This document shows positions 13,827-19,745 of a stretch of 19,745 nt of DNA, piece after piece; the stretch's first letter is position 1, and every line of letters begins with the position of its first letter. A program made the position numbers and the translations under genes. The notes beneath the pieces are model-generated. The model was not told where the DNA came from, did not search any database, and saw only the letters and a list, made by a program, of their open reading frames with translations. Location of the stretch: assembly GCA_024636425.1 (NCBI GenBank), contig JAGXHB010000061.1, positions 1-19,745 on the forward strand. The letters are read 5' to 3'. Source of the DNA: Roseobacter sp. GTDB lineage: Bacteria; Pseudomonadota; Alphaproteobacteria; Rhodobacterales; Rhodobacteraceae.

Positions 13827-15131
13827 CTAGATCCCCAGCCGGTCGCGCAGGGAATACCAGCTCATCGCAAGCGCCAGCAGCGGCGAGCGCAGGGCGGCAC
13901 CGCCGGGAAAGGGGGTTGCGGGGATCGCGGCCATCGTGTCGAAGCCGTCGCCGTCGCCCTGAATGGCGCGGGCGATCAGCTGGCCCGCATGCGTGGCGGT
14001 GCCGACGCCGTGTCCCGAATACCCCGATGCAGACAGGATATTGCCTGACACCCGCGCCAGATAGGGCAGACGCTTGAGGGTGATGGCAAGGGTGCCGCCC
14101 CAGGCGTAGTCGATGCGCACGTCCTTGAGCTGCGGGAAGATCACAGACATCGGGCCGCGCACCTTGGCGGCGATGTCTTCGGGAAAGCGGTAGCCATAGC
14201 TTTCCCCGCCGCCGAAAAGCAGCCGGCCATCCTGGCTGAGCCTGAAGTAGTTCACCACGAAACGGCTGTCTGCAACGGCAACATCGCGCGGTAAGACGTC
14301 CTTGATCCGGTCGCCCAAGGGCTCTGTGGCGGCGATGAAGTTGTTGATCGGCATGACCCGCGCGGCAACCTTGCGGTTCAGCCCGCCGAGATAGCCGTTG
14401 CAGGCCAGCACGACATGATCCGCGACCACCCGCCCGCCATCGGTGTGCAGCGTGACCTTGGGGCCTTCGTCGATCGTGTGGACGGCAGCACGCTCGAAGA
14501 TCTGCACCCCTGCGTCGACGGCAGCACGTGCCAGCCCAAGCGCAAGGTTGAGCGGGTGAAGATGCGCCGCCCCCATGTCCAGAATGCCGCCACGGTAGTC
14601 GGGCGAAGGGCAGACATCCTGCAATGCCGCATGATCGAGCGTTTCGATCTGGTCATAGCCATAGCGCTCCGACAAATGCGCCGCATGCTCATGCAGATGC
14701 CGGACATCCTTGTCTGAGGATGCTGTCCAGGCTACGCCGGGCTTGAGGTGGCAGTCGATATTGTGATCGGCGATCAGCCCCTTGACCAGCGCCTTGGCCT
14801 CTTCGCCCATTTGCCACAGGGTCGCTGCGTGATCCGCCCCCAGCATCTTCTCCAGCCCGTCCTGTTCGACACGCTGCCCGCTGCCCAACTGCCCGCCATT
14901 GCGGCCGGACGCGCCAAAGCCCACGCGCTGCGCGTCAAGCAGGATGACACTGCGCCCGGCCTGCGCCAGATGCAGCGCCGCGGACAGTCCGGTGTACCCT
15001 GCGCCCACGACGCAGACATCAGCCTTGTGATCGCCCTTGAGGGTGGGATAGGGCGCGCAAGGTGTCGCGGTCGCCGCATACCAACTGGGCGGATATTCTC
15101 CGCGTTTGTCGTTTGCGTAAAGCAGGTTCAT
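13827..15131 (-). CDS. puuB: FAD-dependent amine oxidoreductase, PuuB-like
   Basis: 434-residue DAO-family flavoprotein. The N-terminus MNLLYANDKRGEYPPSWYAATA is characteristic of gamma-glutamylputrescine oxidases. The FAD-binding GxGxxG follows (VVGAGYTGLS, about 41-50), then GASGRNGGQ (73-81) and a C-terminal FAD-contact segment (SASGYSGHGVGTATHAGQLIA). It oxidises the free amine of a gamma-glutamylated amine to an aldehyde, with release of ammonia and hydrogen peroxide. I chose the ATG at 15131 for the conserved N-terminus and GGGAG upstream; an in-frame ATG at 15188 would add 19 unconserved residues. It is last in the operon after the PuuA-like ligase. No PuuC-type aldehyde dehydrogenase is in this window. 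Putrescine as the true substrate is inferred. Confidence 0.88.
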   Translation of the reverse strand: MNLLYANDKRGEYPPSWYAATATPCAPYPTLKGDHKADVCVVGAGYTGLSAALHLAQAGRSVILLDAQRVGFGASGRNGGQLGSGQRVEQDGLEKMLGADHAATLWQMGEEAKALVKGLIADHNIDCHLKPGVAWTASSDKDVRHLHEHAAHLSERYGYDQIETLDHAALQDVCPSPDYRGGILDMGAAHLHPLNLALGLARAAVDAGVQIFERAAVHTIDEGPKVTLHTDGGRVVADHVVLACNGYLGGLNRKVAARVMPINNFIAATEPLGDRIKDVLPRDVAVADSRFVVNYFRLSQDGRLLFGGGESYGYRFPEDIAAKVRGPMSVIFPQLKDVRIDYAWGGTLAITLKRLPYLARVSGNILSASGYSGHGVGTATHAGQLIARAIQGDGDGFDTMAAIPATPFPGGAALRSPLLALAMSWYSLRDRLGI

Positions 15132-15179
15132 GTCAAACTGGCTCCCGTGCCGTGCTTCCAAATGGTCTAAAATCCTCGC

Positions 15180-15199
15180 CGAAGGCATCCGCGCCTTCG
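15180..15199 (-). promoter_or_regulatory. Hairpin between the PuuA-like and PuuB-like genes
   Basis: CGAAGGC (15180-15186) and GCCTTCG (15193-15199) form a perfect 7-bp stem with a 6-base loop, starting seven bases after the upstream stop. The transcript then reads GCGAGGATTTTAG, so it lacks a proper U-tract. It may set the relative level of ligase and oxidase mRNA, or be incidental. Confidence 0.4.
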
Positions 15200-15205
15200 T
15201 CCGGA

Positions 15206-16564
15206 TCAGACGTTCATCAAAAGATGCTCACGCTCCCACGGAGAGATGACATGCAGGAATTCTTCGTATTCGGCGCGTTTCACGATGGCGTAGACGCGTA
15301 CAAATTCGGGGCCGAGCACGTCGCGCAGCTTGGTCGCTTCCTCGAAGAGAACAAGCGCTTCTCCCAGCACTTGGGGGATGTCACCATCGCCGTCATAGGC
15401 ATCGCCCTTGAATTCGGGTTTGGGGCGTTTCTGCTCCATCAGGCCCAGATAACCGCAGGCCAGTGAGGCTGCGATCCCAAGATAGGGGTTGCAGTCCATC
15501 CCTGCCAGACGGTTCTCGACCCGGCGCGAGCTTGGCTTGGACAGCGGCACGCGGATGCCTGTGGTGCGGTTGTCGCGGCCCCATTCCAGGTTGATCGGGG
15601 CGGCGTGGTCCTTGACGTAGCGGCGGTAGCTGTTGACGTAAGGTGCCAGCACGGCCAGCGCGTCGGGCATGTGGTTCTGCATGCCGGCGATGAAGTGGTA
15701 GAAAGCGTCCGTTTCGCCCCCTTGCGGTCCGGAGAAGATGTTCTCGCCGGTTTCGACATCAAGCACGGAATGGTGCAGGTGCATGGCGCTGCCCGGTTCG
15801 TTGGCGATCGGTTTCGCCATGAACGTGGCATAGCAGTCGTGGCGCAGCGCGGCTTCGCGGATCAGGCGCTTGAAATAGAACACCTCGTCCGCCAGACGCA
15901 CGGGGTCGCCGTGGATCAGGTTGATCTCAAGCTGGCCGGCACCGCCTTCCTGGGTGATGCCGTCGATTTCAAAGCCCTGCGCTTCGGCGAAGTCATAGAT
16001 GTCGTCGATGACCGGCCCGAATTCGTCGACCGCGGTCATGGAATAGGCCTGACGCGCGGCGGCAGGACGGCCCGAGCGGCCCATCATCGGCTTGATCTCG
16101 TGGGCCGGATCAAGGTTGCGCGCGACCAGAAAGAACTCCATCTCGGGGGCAACGACGGGCTCCCAGCCTTGCTCGCGGTAGAGCGCCACAACCCGTTTCA
16201 GGACATTCCGGGGGGAGTAGGGCACAGGATCGCCATCGCGGTCATAGGCGTCATGGATCACCTGCAACGTCCAGTCGGCAGTCCAGGGCGCGGCTGTCGC
16301 GGTGGACATGTCGGGGCGCAGGATCATGTCTTTCTCGATGAAGCCATCCGCACCGGCCGCTTCACCCCATTCGCCAGTGATGGTCTGGAAAAAGATGCTG
16401 TCGGGCAGGTGGAAATATTCCTGCCGCATGAATTTGCTTGCCGGCACGGCCTTGCCACGGGCGATGCCGGGCAGGTCGGGGATGATACATTCGACTTCGT
16501 CGAGGCGTTTACCGTCAAGGTATTCGCGGGCGGCAGGGGGCAGGTCGTCAATCCAGTCGGACAT
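15206..16564 (-). CDS. puuA: Glutamine synthetase-like gamma-glutamyl-amine ligase, PuuA-like
   Basis: 452-residue ATP-dependent ligase that joins glutamate to an amine, probably putrescine, as the first step of the gamma-glutamyl pathway. The glutamine-synthetase catalytic set is complete: EMEFFL (Glu141, Glu143), EGGAGQLEINL (Glu206, Glu213), HLHHS (His262, His264), NRTTGIRVP (332-340), RRVENR (348-352) and NPYL. The adenylylation loop of true GlnA is absent, as expected for this class. The start at 16564 overlaps the upstream amidotransferase stop by one base (TGATG). The following FAD oxidase supports the PuuA assignment over nitrogen-assimilating GlnA. Substrate range is uncertain because a second ligase lies upstream. 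Confidence 0.88.
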   Translation of the reverse strand: MSDWIDDLPPAAREYLDGKRLDEVECIIPDLPGIARGKAVPASKFMRQEYFHLPDSIFFQTITGEWGEAAGADGFIEKDMILRPDMSTATAAPWTADWTLQVIHDAYDRDGDPVPYSPRNVLKRVVALYREQGWEPVVAPEMEFFLVARNLDPAHEIKPMMGRSGRPAAARQAYSMTAVDEFGPVIDDIYDFAEAQGFEIDGITQEGGAGQLEINLIHGDPVRLADEVFYFKRLIREAALRHDCYATFMAKPIANEPGSAMHLHHSVLDVETGENIFSGPQGGETDAFYHFIAGMQNHMPDALAVLAPYVNSYRRYVKDHAAPINLEWGRDNRTTGIRVPLSKPSSRRVENRLAGMDCNPYLGIAASLACGYLGLMEQKRPKPEFKGDAYDGDGDIPQVLGEALVLFEEATKLRDVLGPEFVRVYAIVKRAEYEEFLHVISPWEREHLLMNV

Positions 16565-17244
16565 CAGGGTCTCTCTTTCTTGAAGAAGGCGGCGATATGA
16601 TCGCCCATATCGGGATTGTTGTTGGGAACGTCGAGCCGCGCCTTGGCGGCGCTGAGCAGCGGGTCGGGCACCACGCCCTTGCCGCGCGTATCAATCAGAC
16701 CGCTGATGAAGTCCGATTCATATTCGGGGTGGGGCTGGATCGTCCAGATCCGGTCGCCATAGGCCAGCGCCGCATATGCGCAGAAATCCGACGCTCCGAC
16801 GACGGTGGCATCCTTGGGCAAGGCCGTGACCTGATCCTGATGCCAGGCGTTCAGCGCATAGGTCTTGCCGTCGATCACATAGTCGGTGTTGCCGACAGAC
16901 CAGCCGGCCTCGAATTTCTCGACCTTGCCGCCAAGGGCTTGCGCGATGATCTGGTGCCCGAAACAGACGCCCACCAGCGGGCGGCCATCGGCATAGATCT
17001 CGCGGATGAAATCCTCAAGCGGGGGGATCCATGGATGATTCTCGTAAGCGCCGTGGCGCGAACCGGTGATCAGCCAGCCATCGGCGTCGGTGATGGCGTC
17101 GGGATAGTCCTGCTCCATCACGTTCCAGCTGACAAACTCGAAATCATGCCCGTCCAGCAGGCGTGCAAAAACGGCGGCATAGTCGCCGACAAGGGGTTGC
17201 AGCTCTGCCGGGGGATGACCGGTTTTCAGGATGCCGATTTTCAT
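16564..17244 (-). CDS. Class I glutamine amidotransferase (GMP synthase-like)
   Basis: 226-residue stand-alone GATase1 domain with an intact triad: Cys94 in GVCFGHQ, His172 and Glu174 in IQPHPEY. LNAWHQDQV (131-139) is also typical. Such enzymes hydrolyse gamma-glutamyl amide bonds. Next to PuuA- and PuuB-like genes, the likely role is removing glutamate from the oxidised gamma-glutamyl product, as PuuD does, although the motif is closer to GMP-synthase-type than to PuuD (peptidase C26) sequences. It lies between the two GS-like ligases, three bases after one and overlapping the next by one base, so the three are surely one transcript. It could instead feed ammonia to one of the ligases; no partner domain is seen to favour this. 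Confidence 0.88.
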   Translation of the reverse strand: MKIGILKTGHPPAELQPLVGDYAAVFARLLDGHDFEFVSWNVMEQDYPDAITDADGWLITGSRHGAYENHPWIPPLEDFIREIYADGRPLVGVCFGHQIIAQALGGKVEKFEAGWSVGNTDYVIDGKTYALNAWHQDQVTALPKDATVVGASDFCAYAALAYGDRIWTIQPHPEYESDFISGLIDTRGKGVVPDPLLSAAKARLDVPNNNPDMGDHIAAFFKKERP

Positions 17245-17247
17245 GGG

Positions 17248-18582
17248 TTACACCGTGTCCAGATAGATTTCGACCTGCTCTTGCGGAGTCAGTTCCTGCA
17301 TGTAGTGCAGTTCCTGCCGCTTGGTCAGGATAAAGTTGCGGATCATTTCGGGGGCGAAGATCCGGGCGACCTCGGGCGAGGTTTCAAACAGGTTGATCGC
17401 GGATTCCCAGTCGCCGGGAATTTGTGGCAGATCGGCGGCATAGGCGTTGCCGGTGATGGGCGGGGGCGGTTCGACCCCGTCCTCGATGCCGCTGATCGCG
17501 GCCCCCAGCACGGCGGCCAGCATCAGGTAGGGGTTCACGTCGCCGCCCGACACGCGGTGTTCAATGCGCCGCGCCTTGTGACTGCCCGACGGGACGCGAA
17601 TGGAGGATGTGCGGTTCTCGTAGGCCCAGGAAATGCCGGTCGGGGCATGGGCACCGGGCACCATGCGGTCAAAGCTGTTGGCATGGGGCGCAAAGACCAG
17701 CGCGGATCCGGCCATCGCATTGATGCAGCCCGCCACCGCGTGCCGCATGATCGCGGTGCCTTCGGGGCCGCCGTTGTCGAACACGTTGTTGCCGTTCTTG
17801 TCGAGCACCGAAAAATGCGTGTGCAGGCCGGAGCCGGGATAGTCTTCGTAGGGTTTCGCCATGAAGCTTGCGGCGAAGCCGTGGCGGCGCGCCAACCCCT
17901 TGACCAGCATCTTGAACAGCCACGCGTCATCCGCGGCGCGCAGGGCGTCGTCGCAATGCATCAGGTTGATTTCGAACTGGCCCAGACCTGCTTCGGAAAT
18001 GGCGGTGTCGGCGGGAATGTCCATCTCCTCGCAGGCGTCATAAAGGTCGGTGAAAAATTCATCGAACTGGTCCAGCGCGCGGATCGACAGGGTTTCGGCA
18101 GCCTTGCGGCGCTTGCCCGACCGGGGCGACAGGGGCACCTGCAGCTTGCGGCCCGAATCGTCGATCAGAAAGAACTCAAGCTCGACCGCGCAGACTGGCG
18201 TCAGCCCGCGATCCTTGAAACGGTCGAGAACGGCGCGCAGCGCATGGCGCGGATCGCCCGCATAGGGCCGGCCATCTTCATGAAACATCCAGATCGGCAG
18301 CAGGGCAGAGGGCGCGTCAAGCCAGGGCATCGGAAGAAAGCCACGTTCGGTGGGAAACAGCAGCCCGTCGGCATCGCCGCTCTCGAACACCAGCGGGCTG
18401 TCGTCGATGTCTTCGCCCCAGATATCAAGGTTCAGCACGGACATCGGGAAGCGGGTGCCGTCCTCGACCACCTTGTCGGCAAAGCGGGTGGGGATCCGTT
18501 TGCCGCGCGCCTGACCGTTCAGATCAGCGGCAGCGACACGGATGGTGCGGACCTGTGGATGTTTGCGTAGCCAGTTCTTCAT
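17248..18582 (-). CDS. Second glutamine synthetase-like gamma-glutamyl ligase
   Basis: 444-residue GS-family ligase, clearly divergent from the copy at 15206-16564 though it shares the core. Catalytic motifs are present: ELEFFL (Glu134, Glu136), ISEAGLGQFEINL (Glu197, Glu204), HTHFS (His254, His256), NRTSSIRVP (323-331), RRIEHR and NPYL. The N-terminal beta-grasp part is shorter and begins VRTIRVAAADLNGQARGKRIP. A distinct stretch of basic residues (SPRSGKRRKAAE, 152-163) lies in the loop where the amine substrate may enter. The start at 18582 has AAGGTGAG upstream. It is first of the four catabolic genes. It may act on a different amine from its partner, or the two may form a mixed complex; the sequence does not decide. 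Confidence 0.85.
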   Translation of the reverse strand: MKNWLRKHPQVRTIRVAAADLNGQARGKRIPTRFADKVVEDGTRFPMSVLNLDIWGEDIDDSPLVFESGDADGLLFPTERGFLPMPWLDAPSALLPIWMFHEDGRPYAGDPRHALRAVLDRFKDRGLTPVCAVELEFFLIDDSGRKLQVPLSPRSGKRRKAAETLSIRALDQFDEFFTDLYDACEEMDIPADTAISEAGLGQFEINLMHCDDALRAADDAWLFKMLVKGLARRHGFAASFMAKPYEDYPGSGLHTHFSVLDKNGNNVFDNGGPEGTAIMRHAVAGCINAMAGSALVFAPHANSFDRMVPGAHAPTGISWAYENRTSSIRVPSGSHKARRIEHRVSGGDVNPYLMLAAVLGAAISGIEDGVEPPPPITGNAYAADLPQIPGDWESAINLFETSPEVARIFAPEMIRNFILTKRQELHYMQELTPQEQVEIYLDTV

Positions 18583-18652
18583 AACTCACCTTGTAAGCGG
18601 CGGGCATGAGGAAGAGTTTTCGGGCGATGAAAACCAACGGCAGGCGCCCACG

Positions 18653-18690
18653 CGCCAAATAATTTGATCAAAAAATTGATACTACCGTAT
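18653..18690. promoter_or_regulatory. AT-rich operator-like region before the GS-like operon
   Basis: The 99 bases between the permease stop and the first GS-like gene include an AT-rich island that contrasts with its surroundings. It holds the perfect palindrome TTTGATCAAA (18663-18672), and TTGAT recurs twelve bases after the first copy (18664 and 18676). This is a plausible operator for the catabolic genes. No confident -35/-10 pair or terminator is seen. Confidence 0.4.
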
Positions 18691-19488
18691 CAGATTAAGA
18701 CGCAAGCGAATTTTGCCGGACTGCTGTTGGGGCAGGTGACGGTTCAATCGACGGTTGGCCAGCCCGAACATGCCAATGATCACCAGCGTCAGCAGAATAA
18801 AATACATTGCAAGGATGGGGTAAGGCACGAAGGGATTGAAGGTCTTGTCTGCGAAATAGCTGGCATAATAGAGCGCATCACCCCGTTGCTGGATCGCAGG
18901 GAAGCCCGTGAAAAACACCAGTGTGGTGGCGTGAAACAGGAAAATCGCCTCGTTTGTGTAGGCGGGCCAAGCCAAACGCAGCATGGTAGGCCAGACAATC
19001 CGTTTGAAGCGCGGCCAGCCGGACATGCCGTAGGCATCGGCGGCTTCGGTGTCACCTTTCGAGATGGATTGCAGCGCGCCATAGAAGATTTCGGCGGAAT
19101 AGGCGGAAGTGTTGAAGAACAGAACCACCAGCGCCCCCAGCCACGCCGAGGTGAAGGCATCAAAGAACGGATGCACAGATTTTAGGCTAAGGAACAGAAA
19201 ATAGCCAAAAAAGAACTGGATGAACAGCGGCGAGCCGCGAAACAGGAAGATGAACCATTCGGACGGTTTGCGCAGCCACGGGCTGGGATGCGCCTTGCCT
19301 ACAGCCAGCGCGGTCGCGAAAACGAATCCGCTGATCAGCGCGAAAAACCCGAAATAGATGTTCCAGATCATCCCCGATCCGATCAGCGTGAACTGGTCGC
19401 AGAGCGTGAAGTCGCTGCGCGGCAACAGCCGTTCGCCATATCCCAGCGACCGCAGACCGTAGGATTGGATGGTCTCCCAACAGCTCAT
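18682..19488 (-). CDS. ABC transporter permease, polar amino acid/opine (HisM/OccM-like) class
   Basis: 268-residue inner-membrane permease. About five or six hydrophobic helices are visible, and the ABC-contact EAA loop reads TEAADAYGMSGWPRFKRIVWP (about 147-167). The FRGSPLFIQFFFGYF stretch (83-97) is typical of the His/Glu/Gln/Arg/opine subfamily. It pairs with the partial permease upstream, with which it overlaps by ATGA (19485-19488). The transporter probably imports the nitrogen compound that the four downstream enzymes degrade. The binding protein and ATPase genes are not in this window and may lie to the right. The N-terminus (MSCWETIQSYGLRSLGYG) is typical of this group. The substrate is unknown. 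Confidence 0.92.
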   Translation of the reverse strand: MSCWETIQSYGLRSLGYGERLLPRSDFTLCDQFTLIGSGMIWNIYFGFFALISGFVFATALAVGKAHPSPWLRKPSEWFIFLFRGSPLFIQFFFGYFLFLSLKSVHPFFDAFTSAWLGALVVLFFNTSAYSAEIFYGALQSISKGDTEAADAYGMSGWPRFKRIVWPTMLRLAWPAYTNEAIFLFHATTLVFFTGFPAIQQRGDALYYASYFADKTFNPFVPYPILAMYFILLTLVIIGMFGLANRRLNRHLPQQQSGKIRLRLNLIR

Positions 19489-19745
19489 GCTGCGGCCTTT
19501 CGCTGGGCTTCGCCACCGGCAGTGGCCTGACCTTTGGTCAGCTTGCGCATCAGCCGGTCAATCACGATTTCGGAGACGCGGGTGAAGCACAGATAGAACA
19601 CCAGCAGCGCCAGAAAATACCACATGCGCCAGTCAGGATGCGGATAATCGGTAAAGCGCGGCGTCTTCGCCCCGCCCAGATCACGCGCCCAATAGACGAT
19701 GTCTTCGACGCCCAGAAGGAACAGCAGCGGCGTGGCCTTGATCAG
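19485..19745 (-). CDS. ABC transporter permease, HisQ/OccQ-like, C-terminal part (runs off window)
   Basis: The minus-strand frame is open from the window edge at 19745 to a TGA at 19487-19485, giving 86 residues. It begins LIKATPLLFLLGVEDIVYWA, and KxTPL after the EAA loop is typical of polar amino acid permeases. It continues through a final membrane helix (MWYFLALLVFYLCF) and a conserved-type end (RVSEIVIDRLMRKLTKG) before a short Ala/Gly/Lys tail. It forms the heterodimer partner of the next permease, whose ATG overlaps this stop. The N-terminal part and the start lie outside the window. Confidence 0.85.
   Translation of the reverse strand: MIKATPLLFLLGVEDIVYWARDLGGAKTPRFTDYPHPDWRMWYFLALLVFYLCFTRVSEIVIDRLMRKLTKGQATAGGEAQRKAAA

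Noticed and set aside
15132..15188. Longer start for the PuuB-like oxidase
   Set aside because: The conserved N-terminus begins at the ATG at 15131, which also has GGGAG upstream; the extension overlaps an intergenic hairpin.
16597..18570. 657-residue open frame on the plus strand, opposite the amidotransferase and second ligase
   Set aside because: It spans two well-supported genes on the other strand and shows no motif or start signal; it is a GC-rich shadow frame.
18641..18658. GGCGC-CCAC-GCGCC hairpin as terminator after the permease
   Set aside because: On the minus strand it is not followed by a T-run, and the stem is only five base pairs.
1..19745. CRISPR array, insertion sequence, tRNA/rRNA, phage or anti-phage system
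   Set aside because: No regularly spaced repeats, transposase or integrase motifs, tRNA-like cloverleaf or defence-gene motifs were found while reading both strands.

Overview
The window is dense, GC-rich alphaproteobacterial chromosome with almost no non-coding space. Gene content and order point to Rhodobacterales, most likely the Roseobacter group: a divergent phaZ / phaC-phaP-phaR polyhydroxyalkanoate (PHA) locus, a Roseobacter-style gamma-glutamyl-amine pathway, and a bufferin (DUF2282/DUF692/DUF2063) cluster beside thrS. The genus is inferred from overall impression only. I see no rRNA, tRNA, insertion sequence, CRISPR array or phage gene.

Layout. (1) Positions 1-1259, minus strand: a bufferin operon bufA-bufB-bufC, with bufC cut by the window edge. 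It encodes a small secreted Cys-rich peptide, the DUF692 (MNIO) iron enzyme that modifies it, and its DUF2063 partner. A perfect 11-bp hairpin lies between bufA and bufB, and two perfect inverted repeats lie upstream of bufA. (2) 1436-3519, minus: thrS with its own terminator and a probable promoter. (3) 3618-7344, plus: five closely spaced genes, namely an MFS permease, a 77-residue protein of unknown function, an ABHD10-like serine hydrolase, an M15-like (DD-peptidase fold) protein, and an alpha/beta-hydrolase whose nucleophile position is Gly. (4) 7353-12499: the PHA locus. On the minus strand, phaZ is abutted by a GFA/CENP-V-like Cys-rich gene. On the plus strand are phaC, phaP and phaR. 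CTGC-N3/4-GCAG type PhaR operators lie upstream of phaC/phaZ, phaP and phaR, and the phaP promoter carries one inside its -35/-10 spacer. (5) 12554-13732, minus: a solitary DegT/DnrJ-type aminotransferase. (6) 13827-19745, minus: an ABC transporter of the polar amino acid/opine class (two permeases, one partial), then GS-like ligase, class I glutamine amidotransferase, second GS-like ligase (PuuA type) and FAD oxidase (PuuB type).

How the genes work together. Region 6 reads as uptake followed by gamma-glutamylation, oxidation and deglutamylation of an amine such as putrescine. Two divergent ligases and an amino-acid-type rather than polyamine-type transporter leave the real substrate open. 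Region 4 is a self-regulated carbon-storage module: PhaC makes polymer, PhaP coats granules, PhaZ degrades polymer, and PhaR senses free polymer and represses. Region 1 is probably a copper-stress defence.

The least explained parts are the five-gene cluster at 3618-7344, especially the nucleophile-less hydrolase, and the paired GS-like ligases around an amidotransferase. The stacked dyads before bufA and the hairpin inside the bufferin operon are the most notable non-coding structures.
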